This document shows positions 36,606 through 45,452 of a stretch of DNA of 63,714 bases, piece by piece. The translations under genes and the position numbers were made by a program. This DNA is from Corynebacterium sp. ACRPH (GTDB taxonomy: Bacteria; Actinomycetota; Actinomycetes; Mycobacteriales; Mycobacteriaceae), in the NCBI RefSeq assembly GCF_022347285.1, contig NZ_JAKRND010000014.1:1-63714 (forward strand), read 5' to 3'. The stretch's first letter is position 1, and each line of letters starts with the position of its first letter. Under the pieces are notes generated by a model, which did no database searches, had not been told where the DNA came from, and was given only the letters and a program-made list of their open reading frames with translations.

Positions 36606-37824
36606 AGGCACCCTTCAGCGCCTTGGCCCAGCTCATCTTCTTGCCGTTGTTCAGGATGGAATTGCGGTAGACGCGGGCTACCAGCAGAATCACCAGAACC
36701 GTCGTGATGGCGGCAACCAGGAAGCTCAGCAGAACCTGCGGCAGGCTCATTGTGCCCGCCGCCATGTTCATCGGGGCGACCGTCAGGCTAAACGGCGGCA
36801 CCCAGCCCAGCACCTGCATAAACGTCGATTCCATGTTGCTGAGGCCGAACAGTGGGGCGTAGGTCATACCCATAATGAACAGCAGGATCGGAGCCTGGGT
36901 GGACTGCAGATCCTCCGTACGGGAAACTAGAGAGCCCGCTGCCGCGTACAGGCTGCCGAAGAACAGCATGCCGATGCAGAAGGCCAGCAGCATCAGAGCC
37001 ACCACTGTGTAGTCGAAGTCCACGTCCCCCAACAGCCCGGAGACGGAAACTGCAACCGCGCCGATGACCAGGATGATTGCGGTGCCGATGAAACCGAAGA
37101 TAGTGTTGCCGATGATCTTGCCAGCCAGGAAATCCATCGGGCGGGCGGAAGCCAGGATGATCTCCACCACGCGCGAGGACTTCTCCTCCGTGATGCGCCC
37201 GCCGACGTTCGCGGCGAAGAGGATGATGAAGTAGGCCATCAGCATCACGCCGACCATGGCGGTGACAATCTGCGGCCCGTTGGCCTCCATCGCGTCATCT
37301 GCCTTCAAGTCCACGGTCTCCAGCTGCACGGAGGGCGTGGCGTCGGCGAACTCCTCGGGGGAAACTCCCACCTTGTTTAGCGCTTCGGATTGCGCGTGCG
37401 CATTGATCGCAGCGCTAACAGTGCTGAGGATCGCGGGGTCGGGCTTTCCTTCCGCGAGCAATTCGTAGCCCGAATCAGTTTTCACCAGGGCTGCATCGAG
37501 GTCCTCGTCAGTCACCTTAGAGGAAGCCTCATCGCGGGAGGCCACGGTTTCCGCCTCCACGCCACCGGAACCTTCAGTCCCCTCTGAGGCACCTTCGGTG
37601 GAGGCTGGGGCGGCGTCAATAAACTCCTTCTCAATCCCCACAAGGCCGAGCTTCGGGGTTTCGTTGTCGTCGTCCTTGTTGGCGAACCATGCGCCGGCAA
37701 ACACGCCGATGAGCATGACGGCGATGACGACAATCAAGGAGAACATGATCGCCTTGCTGCGGGAGGCCACCTGGATCTCGCGCTTGGCGACGGTGGCGAT
37801 GGTGTTCGGGGAAGAATAACTCAT
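36604..37824 (-). CDS. ABC-2 type permease (NatB-like)
   Basis: 406 aa. One N-terminal helix (about 26-48), a ~160-residue extracytoplasmic domain rich in Glu/Ser, then five to six helices containing the ABC-2/NatB signature ITEEKSSRVVEIILASARPMD. ATG 37824 overlaps the ATPase stop (ATGA). It pairs with the upstream ATPase as an exporter of the NatAB (Na+ efflux) or drug-efflux type; the substrate is not determined. The extracytoplasmic region has a dispersed motif copy (37609), encoding FIDAAP. Confidence 0.85.
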   Translation of the reverse strand: MSYSSPNTIATVAKREIQVASRSKAIMFSLIVVIAVMLIGVFAGAWFANKDDDNETPKLGLVGIEKEFIDAAPASTEGASEGTEGSGGVEAETVASRDEASSKVTDEDLDAALVKTDSGYELLAEGKPDPAILSTVSAAINAHAQSEALNKVGVSPEEFADATPSVQLETVDLKADDAMEANGPQIVTAMVGVMLMAYFIILFAANVGGRITEEKSSRVVEIILASARPMDFLAGKIIGNTIFGFIGTAIILVIGAVAVSVSGLLGDVDFDYTVVALMLLAFCIGMLFFGSLYAAAGSLVSRTEDLQSTQAPILLFIMGMTYAPLFGLSNMESTFMQVLGWVPPFSLTVAPMNMAAGTMSLPQVLLSFLVAAITTVLVILLVARVYRNSILNNGKKMSWAKALKGA

Positions 37825-38702
37825 GATTCGACGACCTCCTGGAAGAGCTCTGCAAGGTGCGGGATACGGCGGGAGAACGAGTGGACCGGGCCGACAGCCA
37901 TCGCAGCCTGCAGGATCTGCTGATCCAGGTCCGTAGTTTCGGCCTCGAGCAGCACGCCCTCGCCAAAGTCCTCTACCAAGCGGGTGCCCTGGGGGTACCA
38001 GCCGCGCGCCGGAGTGCGCACCTCGTAGACGATGGGGCCGCGGGTACGCAGCTCGTCGACGGTGCCTTCGGCTTTCATGCGTCCCGTGGCGATGATGCCC
38101 ACGCGGTCGCACAGGCGCTGCACCAGATCCAGCTGGTGGGAGCTGAACAGCACCGGCACGCCTGCGTTGCAGCGCTCGACAAGCAAGTCGCTCATGACGT
38201 TCACGGCTACGGGATCCAGGCCGGAGAAAGGCTCGTCCAGGATCAGCAACTCCGGATCGTGGATCAGCGAGGCCGCCAGCTGGACGCGCTGCTGGTTACC
38301 CAGTGACAGCTCCTCCAGCTTGTCGTCCGAGCGCTCGGCTAGGCCGAGCTGTTCCAGCAGGCCGTCCGCGTTCTTCCCGGCGGCTTTGTCGCTCAGGCCG
38401 TGGAGGCGGGCGAAAAAGCGCAGCTGGTCGCCGATCTTCTCCTTCGCGTACAGGCCGCGCTCTTCCGGCATGTAGCCAATGCGGCGGCGCAGGTCATCGT
38501 CGATCGGCCGATCGCCCATGAGCACTTCGCCGCTGTCCGCCGCGAGCACTCCCAGTGCGATGCGCATGGTGGTGGACTTGCCGGCACCGTTGGAGCCGAC
38601 GAAACCGTACATCTCACCAGGCTGTACCTGGAGCGTCATGTCGTGGAGGACTTGGTGGTCCCCGTAACTCTTATTGAGGTTGTTGATATAGAGAGCTTCC
38701 AT
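37821..38702 (-). CDS. ABC transporter ATPase (NatA-like)
   Basis: 293 aa. Walker A GSNGAGKST near 37, signature LSLGNQQRVQLA, Walker B LLILDEPFSGLDPVA, and a C-terminal DUF4162-like domain typical of NatA/CcmA-type exporters. ATG 38702 has AAGGA 4 nt upstream and gives the family N-terminus MEALYINNLNKSYG. It is coupled to the permease by a 4-bp overlap. Confidence 0.9.
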   Translation of the reverse strand: MEALYINNLNKSYGDHQVLHDMTLQVQPGEMYGFVGSNGAGKSTTMRIALGVLAADSGEVLMGDRPIDDDLRRRIGYMPEERGLYAKEKIGDQLRFFARLHGLSDKAAGKNADGLLEQLGLAERSDDKLEELSLGNQQRVQLAASLIHDPELLILDEPFSGLDPVAVNVMSDLLVERCNAGVPVLFSSHQLDLVQRLCDRVGIIATGRMKAEGTVDELRTRGPIVYEVRTPARGWYPQGTRLVEDFGEGVLLEAETTDLDQQILQAAMAVGPVHSFSRRIPHLAELFQEVVES

Positions 38703-38849
38703 ATATTCCTTGTGAGTCTTTACAACGTGAATCCTTGATCGAAAAAGAAGGATCCCGCACATTGTCTCACATGCGAAAGCATTAGGTCGGCGAAGAAGTT
38801 TTTAACAGCGCCGTCGCGAGAACGAGCTAGGTGGCGTACAAAAGAGGCC

Positions 38850-39707
38850 ATGAGCGAAAAGAACGATGCAGTCGCGACCCTTGAAATGAACGACGGCAAG
38901 ACCATTCCGCAGCTGGGGCTGGGCGTGTGGCAGTTGAGCGACGAGGACACGTACACCTCGGTGCGCGCCGCGATCGAGACCGGCTACCGCCACATCGATA
39001 CCGCCGCGATCTACGGTAATGAGGAGGCCGTGGGGCGCGCCGTAGCCGACGCGGTGAAGGCCGGGGATGTGCAACGCGAGGAGCTGTTCATCACCACCAA
39101 GCTCTGGAACGCCGACCAAGCACGGGGCAAGGAAGCCTTCGCGGAATCTCAGAAGAAGTTGGGGATAGACTACGTGGATCTGTACCTGCTGCACTGGCCG
39201 TGCCCGCAGGCCGACAAGTTTGTACAGGCCTATGACGCTATGGCGGAGATCCAGCAAGCCGGCGGGGCGACCAGCATCGGTGTGTGCAACTTCTACCCCG
39301 AGGCGCTGGATGCGCTGAAGCAGGCGGGCCACACCCCGGCCGTGAACCAGATCGAGATCCACCCGGGCTTTAGCCAGGTCGAGCAGCGCGCGGACAACCG
39401 CGACCGCGGGATCGTCACCGAGGCATGGTCGCCGCTGGGGCAGGGGCAGAACCTGACCGACCCGACCATCGCGAAGATCGCCGCCGAGCACGGCGTGAGC
39501 GTGGCGCAGGCCATCATCCGCTGGCACATCCAGCGTGGCGACGTGGTTATCCCGCGTTCCTCCAAGGTGGAGCGCGTGCGCCAGAACTTCGACGTCTTCG
39601 GCTTTGAGCTTTCCGCCGACGAGGTCTCCGCCATCGAGGCTCTGGACGTGGAGGATGGCCGCATCGGCGGCGACCCGTTGACCTTCCACGCTGGCCTGGA
39701 GGGCTAG
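38850..39707 (+). CDS. Aldo/keto reductase (2,5-diketogluconate reductase type)
   Basis: 285 aa NADPH-dependent reductase. Catalytic tetrad: Asp in GYRHIDTAAIYGNE, Tyr in the same segment, Lys in ITTKLWN and His in LLHWP. The late IPRSSKVERVRQNFDVF contacts the cofactor. Substrate unknown; enzymes of this group reduce small aldehydes and ketones such as methylglyoxal. A monocistronic gene between the ABC exporter and the enoyl-CoA hydratase. Confidence 0.92.
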   Translation: MSEKNDAVATLEMNDGKTIPQLGLGVWQLSDEDTYTSVRAAIETGYRHIDTAAIYGNEEAVGRAVADAVKAGDVQREELFITTKLWNADQARGKEAFAESQKKLGIDYVDLYLLHWPCPQADKFVQAYDAMAEIQQAGGATSIGVCNFYPEALDALKQAGHTPAVNQIEIHPGFSQVEQRADNRDRGIVTEAWSPLGQGQNLTDPTIAKIAAEHGVSVAQAIIRWHIQRGDVVIPRSSKVERVRQNFDVFGFELSADEVSAIEALDVEDGRIGGDPLTFHAGLEG

Positions 39708-39761
39708 GGAAACGCCGCGCGGGTTACCGCGAAACACCCGCGTATGGCACCGCCCCTGCGG

Positions 39762-39775
39762 TACATTGCTAGCCA
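39762..39775 (+). promoter_or_regulatory. Leaderless promoter of the enoyl-CoA hydratase gene
   Basis: TACATT at 39762-39767 is spaced so that transcription starts at about ATG 39775. No ribosome site is present. Confidence 0.45.
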
Positions 39776-40590
39776 TGAGCGCAGGGCACGTCATCACTCA
39801 TCTAGAGACCGTTGGGGCAGACATTGCAAGCAATGCCGGCGGTTCCGCAACCCCGGGTTCTCCCGCGCTCGAGGACGTTACCCCGCAAGTCGGCGTGATC
39901 ACCCTAAACCGACCGGAGAAGCGCAACGCCCTCAACGCAGCCACCGCCACCGCGGTCGCCGAGGCCGTCCGCGCCCACACCTCCGCCGGGGTGCGCGCCA
40001 TCCTGATCCGCGGCGAGGGGCCTGTCTTTTGCGCCGGGGCGGATCTCTCGGGTGGTGTGTACGCCGATGATTTCTGGTCCGCCATGGAGGACATGCTCTC
40101 CGCCATCCAGACCACCCCGGTGCCGGTCATCGCTGACATTCACGGTCCGGCGGTCGGCGCAGGCTGCCAAATCGCCTTGGCTTGTGACCTGCGCGCTTTT
40201 GCCGACGAGGGTGCCTGCTGGGTTCCCGTCGCCGAGCACGGGTTCGCTCTAGACCTGTGGACCCACGCCCGCGCCCGCGAGTTGATGGGCGGCGCACTGG
40301 TCCGCAACGTGTTCCTGGCAGGCGCCCGGGTAAGCGCCGAACAAGCTCGGGCGACGGGTTTTTCTGTGGTTCTTGATGACGCCACCCCCAACGCCACCGC
40401 CCTCGCGCATCGGGTGGCGCGCCAGGCTCCGCTGTCCATGGAGCATTCGAAGCGAGTGTTCAACAGCCCAGACATGCACGCGGATGCGGAGCTGCAGCAG
40501 ATGATGGTGGACATCTGGGCCAGCGAGGACGTGCAGGAAGCGCGCCGGGCCCGCGCCGAGAAACGCGCGCCCCAGTTCAGAGGCCGCTAA
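39775..40590 (+). CDS. Enoyl-CoA hydratase/isomerase family protein
   Basis: 271 aa crotonase-fold protein. PEKRNALNAA and the first oxyanion loop FCAGADLSGG are present, then PAVGAGCQIALACDLRAFAD. The residues equivalent to the two hydratase glutamates are not clearly conserved (AGCQIALA and GACWVPVAEHG), so it may be an isomerase, hydrolase or other crotonase rather than a hydratase. It fits the fatty-acid-dependent lifestyle of lipophilic corynebacteria, but the pathway is not shown. A dispersed motif copy (40377) encodes DDATP. Confidence 0.82.
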   Translation: MSAGHVITHLETVGADIASNAGGSATPGSPALEDVTPQVGVITLNRPEKRNALNAATATAVAEAVRAHTSAGVRAILIRGEGPVFCAGADLSGGVYADDFWSAMEDMLSAIQTTPVPVIADIHGPAVGAGCQIALACDLRAFADEGACWVPVAEHGFALDLWTHARARELMGGALVRNVFLAGARVSAEQARATGFSVVLDDATPNATALAHRVARQAPLSMEHSKRVFNSPDMHADAELQQMMVDIWASEDVQEARRARAEKRAPQFRGR

Positions 40591-40602
40591 ATCCCAGCCG
40601 TT

Positions 40603-42132
40603 CTAGTCGCGCCCTTCCACCGACCAGGTGTGCACAGGCTGGCCGCTGGCCTGGTGGGCAATGTAGCGCTGCATCATGGTGGCCAGCGCCTCGGCGCGCT
40701 CTGGGGAATCCGGCTCGCTATTCGGAGCCAGCCGGTTCAAGGTATCCAGCTGCCACGTTGCACCATTTTGTCCGCTGCGGGCGCGGCCTTCGATGATCCC
40801 CAGGTACGTGTCGATCAGTTCGGAATCCACCTCCAGCAGTTCCAATCCCTCGCGAGCCTGGTCGAGTAGGTGCTCGGTAATTAGCCGTCGGACGGGCACT
40901 GTCCCTACACGCGGCCAGCGCATGCTGGCGCGCAGCCCTTCGCGGGCGCCGGCGAGGAAGTTACTGTGGGCGTCCTCAAAAGAAAGCCGCGACCACACGG
41001 GGCGATTTTGCGTGCCCAAGAACTTGACGAGCCCGTAGTAGAAAGCGGCGTCCGCGACGATGTCGGCGGTGGTGGGGCCGGCGGGCAGTAGGCGATTCTC
41101 CACGCGGATGTGGGAGAGCTCCAGGTTCGGGTCGTAGATCGGGCGGTTCCAGCGCCAGATCGTGCCGTTGTGCAGGTTCATGTAGTGCAGGCCTGGGCTG
41201 TCGCCGGACATGATGGGCGTGCCGGCCTCCAGGCGATCTTCAGGTAGGAGAGGGGAGAAGTAGCGGCCGTTTTCCTCAAAGAGGTCGAATACGCTGGTGA
41301 TCCATCGTTCGCCGAACCACACGCGCGGGCGCACGCCCTGGTTGACGAGCTCTGCCGTGCGCGTGTCGATGGCCTGCTCGAAGACGGGGATGCGTGATTC
41401 GTGCCAGAGCTTGTGCCCGACGAACAGTGGGGAGTTGGCGCTGAGTGCCGCCTGCACGCCCGCGATGGCTTGGGAGGCGTTCCAGGCGTTGGCGAAGAGG
41501 TTTGGCGCGACCTGCAGGTGTAGCTGCATGGAGGTGCAGGCGGATTCTGGCGCGATGTCCTCGAAGTCGTGGCTATAGGAATCGACGGTGCCGAGCACCC
41601 GGCCGGGCAGGGCGCCTTCGAGTTCGATGCGGACGAGCTCGCCGCGGGATTCGAGGACGGCGTTGTTGAGAGCCTTGTAGCGGTTTTCGTCGGTGATCCA
41701 GGCAGGATCGCTGAGGAAGTCGGTGGTCAGGGTCGGAAGGGTGCCGATCATGACGGCGTGGGAGCCGAGTTGCTTGGCGGCTTTCTGCACTGCGCGCAGG
41801 CGCTCGTCGAGGCCTTCCTGCAGTTGCTCGAGTCCGCGGCCTGTGATGGCCAGCGGGGGATGGTTCATCTCTACGTTGTAGGAGCCGATCTCGGACTGGT
41901 ATTCGCCCGGGTGGGTTTCCTCCAGCTTTTCCAGAACGTCGACGTTGCAGCGCTTGGGCTGCATGTCATCGCCGACGAGGTTCATCTCTAGCTCCAGGCC
42001 GATGGTGCCCTGGTTGATGAACTCTGCGCCCTGCAGGTGCTTGTCGAAGACCTCCAGCTCCGCGTTGAGGCGCTCGCGGAAGCGAGTGCGTTGTTTCGGT
42101 GTGTAGGTATCTTTAGATACTGCGTCGCCCAT
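40603..42132 (-). CDS. GCS2-family carboxylate-amine ligase (glutamate-cysteine ligase-like)
   Basis: 509 aa ATP-grasp-like ligase. The opening GTIGLELEMNLVGDD carries the metal-binding Glu pair of the family; MNHPPLAITG, RIWN-type segments and the EVDSELIDTYLGIIEGRARSGQNGA tail support it. The family joins amino groups to glutamate-type carboxylates; since corynebacteria use mycothiol, a role in classical glutathione synthesis is doubtful. ATG 42132 is chosen by position, upstream residues being unlike the family. Confidence 0.82.
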   Translation of the reverse strand: MGDAVSKDTYTPKQRTRFRERLNAELEVFDKHLQGAEFINQGTIGLELEMNLVGDDMQPKRCNVDVLEKLEETHPGEYQSEIGSYNVEMNHPPLAITGRGLEQLQEGLDERLRAVQKAAKQLGSHAVMIGTLPTLTTDFLSDPAWITDENRYKALNNAVLESRGELVRIELEGALPGRVLGTVDSYSHDFEDIAPESACTSMQLHLQVAPNLFANAWNASQAIAGVQAALSANSPLFVGHKLWHESRIPVFEQAIDTRTAELVNQGVRPRVWFGERWITSVFDLFEENGRYFSPLLPEDRLEAGTPIMSGDSPGLHYMNLHNGTIWRWNRPIYDPNLELSHIRVENRLLPAGPTTADIVADAAFYYGLVKFLGTQNRPVWSRLSFEDAHSNFLAGAREGLRASMRWPRVGTVPVRRLITEHLLDQAREGLELLEVDSELIDTYLGIIEGRARSGQNGATWQLDTLNRLAPNSEPDSPERAEALATMMQRYIAHQASGQPVHTWSVEGRD

Positions 42133-42298
42133 GCTTCTTAATCGTAGCCTCGCTGCGGGTGTGGTGTAGGGGTTCTTTGGTGTGGACGCCCACACGTTCC
42201 GGTGCGCTGGGGGACTGAGGTGCGGTGACCAAAAGGGCTGTTTAACGGGGAGCGTTCGTGGGCTTGTATTATGTACCTCGCACGGTTTCCGTGCGACT

Positions 42299-42371
42299 GC
42301 CCTAGTAGCTCAGTGGATAGAGCACGGCTCTCCTAAAGCCGGTGTCGGAGGTTCGATTCCTCTCTGGGGCG
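42299..42371 (+). tRNA. tRNA-Arg (anticodon CCT)
   Basis: 73 nt cloverleaf: acceptor GCCCTAG/CTGGGGC (one G-T pair), D arm GCTC...GAGC, anticodon stem CGGCT/AGCCG with loop CTCCTAA (anticodon CCT, reads AGG), T arm around GGTTCGATTCC, discriminator G and no encoded CCA. Its 3' end is also the left copy of a 16-bp direct repeat flanking an insertion. Confidence 0.95.
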
Positions 42372-42375
42372 CTTT
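42360..42375. repeat. 16-bp direct repeat at the tRNA 3' end (left copy)
   Basis: CTCTCTGGGGCGCTTT. The right copy is split by the later IS256 insertion: CTCTCTGGGG at 43792-43801 and CGCTTT at 45251-45256. It marks the insertion of the IS481 element at the tRNA end. Confidence 0.75.
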
Positions 42376-42400
42376 GTGATGTCTCGAGACATCGTTCCGG

Positions 42401-43618
42401 TTATGTCTCGGGGCTTTCTTTATTCTTGTTGCCCGGGTTGGGGTTGAGTTCGTTGTCTTTTTGGTTGTAGTAGATCTTGTCGGGTGTCAGTGTGTAGTGG
42501 GCTATATGTTGCCCCGTGGCGGTGATTTTGATGTCCGCTGTGTTGTCTACGCACATGATGGTGATGGGTTCTCCGGTCCATCGGCGTCCGATATAGATGC
42601 GTCTGAGTTGTCCGCCCCATCGCAGTGTTGTTTTGCCGTTTTTGGCGACTTTGTCGGTGCGTAGGCGGTAGTCATGAGTCTTGGCGCCAGGGCGGAGGTG
42701 CGCTTTGGGTAAAGCGTTGTAGGCCTCTGCAGGGGTACATCGGTTGAGCGCTCGGTGGGGGCGTTTGTTGTTGTAGTAGTCGATGATGTCATCGAGTTGT
42801 TCGTTGAGGTTGTCGATGTCTCTAGCTTGGGGTTTGTTGCGTAGTGCCAGTTTGAGCGTGTAGTGGAAGCGTTCAACTTTGCCTTGGGTTTGTGGGTGAT
42901 AGGGTCTGCCGTTTTTCTGTTCAATCCCTAGGTCTAGGAGGAGTTGTTCGAAGCCATTGCGTGCTGGGTTGGTGCGGTCGTTGCTGGTTGTGAATGCTCG
43001 TCCGTTGTCGGTCAGGGTTGATTGTGGGTAACCGTGGATAGCGGCTGTGTAGGCGAAGGCTTCAATGACGTGGGTGACGGTTGCGCTGTTAAACGCTTGG
43101 CAGCGTAGTACGTAGCGTGAGTGGTCGTCGAGGATTGTGAGGATAACGACGCGTTGGTGGCCAGCGATGGTCCAGTCGCTGTAGTCCATTTGCCATGTTT
43201 CGTTGGGTTGGTCTGCTTGGAATCGTATCCATGAGCTGCGGGGACGCTTTTGTGGTTGGAGTGTGACGTGTCCGTTGTTTTTGAGGATGCGGTGGATCGT
43301 TGCTGTTGCTGGCAGTGGGGTTGTGTCTTCTTGTTCGAGATGCCAGCGGATGGTGTGGGCTCCTGCGTCGGTGCCGCGGTTGGTCAGTTCGTTGCGTAGT
43401 TGGAGGATGCGGTCGACTGTGTCAGGGGTGGTGGCGCGTGGATTTGTATGAGGGCGTTTTGATTTGGGGGTCAGTGCCTCCACGCCGCCTTCGTTGTAGC
43501 GTTTTTGAAGTGTTCGGATCCAACGGGTTGTCACGCCGAAATGTTGGGCTGCTTCGGCTTGAGTCATACCAGTAGCGAGCATGGTTTCGATGATGATTTT
43601 CGGCGCTGGTTTCTCCAT
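42401..43618 (-). CDS. IS481-family transposase
   Basis: 405 aa DDE transposase. N-terminal helix-turn-helix region (MTQAEAAQHFGVTTRWIRTL), then an rve-type catalytic core with Asp in WQMDYSDW, Asp in TLTDNGRAF and Glu in GKVERFHYTL. A C-terminal extension follows. The frame is complete, so the element may be active. Confidence 0.92.
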   Translation of the reverse strand: MEKPAPKIIIETMLATGMTQAEAAQHFGVTTRWIRTLQKRYNEGGVEALTPKSKRPHTNPRATTPDTVDRILQLRNELTNRGTDAGAHTIRWHLEQEDTTPLPATATIHRILKNNGHVTLQPQKRPRSSWIRFQADQPNETWQMDYSDWTIAGHQRVVILTILDDHSRYVLRCQAFNSATVTHVIEAFAYTAAIHGYPQSTLTDNGRAFTTSNDRTNPARNGFEQLLLDLGIEQKNGRPYHPQTQGKVERFHYTLKLALRNKPQARDIDNLNEQLDDIIDYYNNKRPHRALNRCTPAEAYNALPKAHLRPGAKTHDYRLRTDKVAKNGKTTLRWGGQLRRIYIGRRWTGEPITIMCVDNTADIKITATGQHIAHYTLTPDKIYYNQKDNELNPNPGNKNKESPET

Positions 43619-43632
43619 GGGTTCAGCATGGA

Positions 43633-43780
43633 GGAACGATGTCGCGAGACATCAGTTTCAGCGTGTTTGGGGCAACTTTGGTGTGTTGCAGGGCATGTGG
43701 TTTTTTACCGGAACGATGTGACGAGACATGATGGTTCTCGGCACCGGAACGATCTCATGAGACATGCGGAACGATGTCAC
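43633..43780. repeat. Palindromic repeat units at the right end of the IS481 element
   Basis: Four versions of GGAACGATSTC, most continued by NNGAGACAT, start at about 43633, 43713, 43746 and 43768, and a reverse copy lies at the left end (42379-42400). They are probably transposase binding sites or remnants of nested ends. Confidence 0.6.
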
Positions 43781-43801
43781 CGAACCGGACACTCTCTGGG
43801 G

Positions 43802-45242
43802 GAGAGTGTCCGATTCTTTGTGTGCGGGGGCTTGGGTTACAAGTAGTCCGCGAATCGGTCGGGGTACGCCACGGCTAGTTGGTTGATGGCTTGTTTCCAC
43901 CCGGTGGCTTTCGCTCCTTCAATATAGCCATTGCACTCGATGTCACGCTTCGCTTTCTTCGCTCGCTGGGCAGCGCGCTTGTCCTCGATGTTGCAGATCA
44001 TCAGCCATAGCGTCTTCAGTGCCGCAGTATCGTTCGGGAATTGGCCCCGGTTACGGGTGGCTTTGCGAAGTTCAGAGTTGAGCGATTCGATCGAATTCGT
44101 GGTGTAGAGCACCCGGCGTGCGGCCGGCGGGAACTGCAAAAACGGTATGAACCGCTCCCACGCGTCGCGCCAGACTTTGACCGACTGCGGGTATTTCTGG
44201 CCCAACTCTGAGGCCTCGAAGGCGTCTAAGCCGGCACGGGCGGTGTCCTCGTTGGCGGCCGTGTAGACCTCACGTAGCGCCCGGGAGACACCTTTGCGAT
44301 CCTGATACGACACCCACCGGTTCGCAGCTCGAATCAGGTGCACGATGCAGGTCTGCACCATAGAATTCGGCCAGGTTGCCTCCACGGCTTCCGGTAGACC
44401 TTTCAGTCCGTCGCAGCAGACGATGAACACGTCTTGGACACCCCGGTTGGCCAGGTCCGCGCACACCGATGCCCAGAATGCGGCGCCTTCATTATCAGCG
44501 ATCCACAACCCCAAGATGTGCTTGATGCCGTCGATGTCGATGCCAACAGCCATGTAGCAGGCCTTATTGACCACGCGGTGACCGTCACGGATTTTGACTC
44601 GTAGTGCGTCGAGGAAAGTTACTGGGTAGAACTCGTCGAGCTGGCGGTTCTGCCAGATCATCACCTCGTCTAAGACCGCATCGGTAATCGTGCTGATCGT
44701 ATCCGGGCTCACATCCACCCCAAGCGTGGTTGCGAGATGGTGTTGAATATCGCGCACCGTCATCCCACCGGCATACAGCGAGACGATCATGTCGTCGAGC
44801 TCTGTCAGCCGGCGTGCTCCCTTGGGCACCATCTTCGGAGCAAACGTGCCAGCACGATCCCTGGGCACGGTCACTTCCACTGCACCGTAGCCAGAATTGA
44901 CGGTCTTGGTGTACGACCCGTTGCGGTGATTGCCGCCGTGCGCGGTTTCCACCTGGGCTTTGGTTTTACGGTCGGAATGGCTATAGCCCAAATGCGCATC
45001 CATTTCCGCCTGCAGACCAGCGTTGATCGAGGCCTGCAACAGGCCTTTGACCAGGTCGCTGGCATCATCAGCGGACGTCGACAGCTCGCTTATCAGGCTG
45101 GCGAGCTCAGGATTTTCCATCAGCTTCTCGCTGATCTCGTTGACCCTCGCCGGGTCATGGTCTTTCTTCGGTGACACCGTAGTCATTATCGGTGAAACTC
45201 CTTCTAGATCAGAGCCTCACACACAAACTTCCTGACACTCCG
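43802..45242 (-). mobile_element. Complete IS256-family element with 8-bp target duplication
   Basis: CTCTGGGG at 43794-43801 and 45243-45250 is the target duplication. The ends share GAGTGTC and TTTGTGTG in inverted orientation (left from 43802, right ending 45242). It inserted into the right-hand 16-bp tRNA repeat of the IS481 element, so it is the younger insertion. Confidence 0.8.
43837..45186 (-). CDS. IS256-family transposase
   Basis: 449 aa, full length. Catalytic Asp in FLDALRVKI, Asp in CCDGLKG, Glu in NSIESLNSEL, and the conserved terminus GWKQAINQLAVAYPDRFADYL. The start ATG 45186 is followed by MTTVSPKKDH, similar to the truncated copy's MTTVARRDS. Related to but distinct from the copy at 81-1355. 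Confidence 0.94.
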   Translation of the reverse strand: MTTVSPKKDHDPARVNEISEKLMENPELASLISELSTSADDASDLVKGLLQASINAGLQAEMDAHLGYSHSDRKTKAQVETAHGGNHRNGSYTKTVNSGYGAVEVTVPRDRAGTFAPKMVPKGARRLTELDDMIVSLYAGGMTVRDIQHHLATTLGVDVSPDTISTITDAVLDEVMIWQNRQLDEFYPVTFLDALRVKIRDGHRVVNKACYMAVGIDIDGIKHILGLWIADNEGAAFWASVCADLANRGVQDVFIVCCDGLKGLPEAVEATWPNSMVQTCIVHLIRAANRWVSYQDRKGVSRALREVYTAANEDTARAGLDAFEASELGQKYPQSVKVWRDAWERFIPFLQFPPAARRVLYTTNSIESLNSELRKATRNRGQFPNDTAALKTLWLMICNIEDKRAAQRAKKAKRDIECNGYIEGAKATGWKQAINQLAVAYPDRFADYL

Positions 45243-45250
45243 CTCTGGGG

Positions 45251-45452
45251 CGCTTTTCGGGGTTTCGAAGAATTAGATTTGATTGTTCAAACAACCCCCG
45301 CAAGCATGAAACAATGCCTCTTCCTACAAAAGTAGGCGAGGCATTTCCTGTTATGCGCGGACTGTCGTCCGAGGCCTGTGCCCGAAAACGCAACTAGAGT
45401 TCGCTATCCGCTAATAGCGTCCAGCCGCTGCTCATTTCAAATCAGACACCAT
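45251..45452. other. Original downstream flank of tRNA-Arg, now displaced
   Basis: The sequence following the reconstituted tRNA end begins CGCTTTTCGGGG. It contains a strong hairpin at 45313-45345 (AATGCCTC / GAGGCATT with an inner CCTAC / GTAGG stem) that was probably the tRNA terminator before about 2.9 kb of IS DNA separated them. No gene is seen. Confidence 0.55.
45313..45345. terminator. Strong hairpin, former tRNA-Arg terminator
   Basis: AATGCCTC (45313-45320) pairs with GAGGCATT (45338-45345), with CCTAC-AAAA-GTAGG nested inside, followed by a short T stretch. Confidence 0.6.

Larger units (their letters stand above)
42376..43791 (-). mobile_element. IS481-family element
   Basis: About 1.4 kb. 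The ends share an inverted ACATCGTTCCG core (left 42389-42399; right, in reverse, within 43768-43780). The right side has several extra copies of a CCGGAACGATSTC...GAGACAT unit. It is flanked by 16-bp copies of the tRNA 3' end, longer than most IS481 target duplications. Confidence 0.75.

Noticed and set aside
42360..45256. Prophage or integrative element at the tRNA-Arg end
   Set aside because: The tRNA-end repeat suggests att sites, but only two insertion sequences lie between the copies and no integrase is present.
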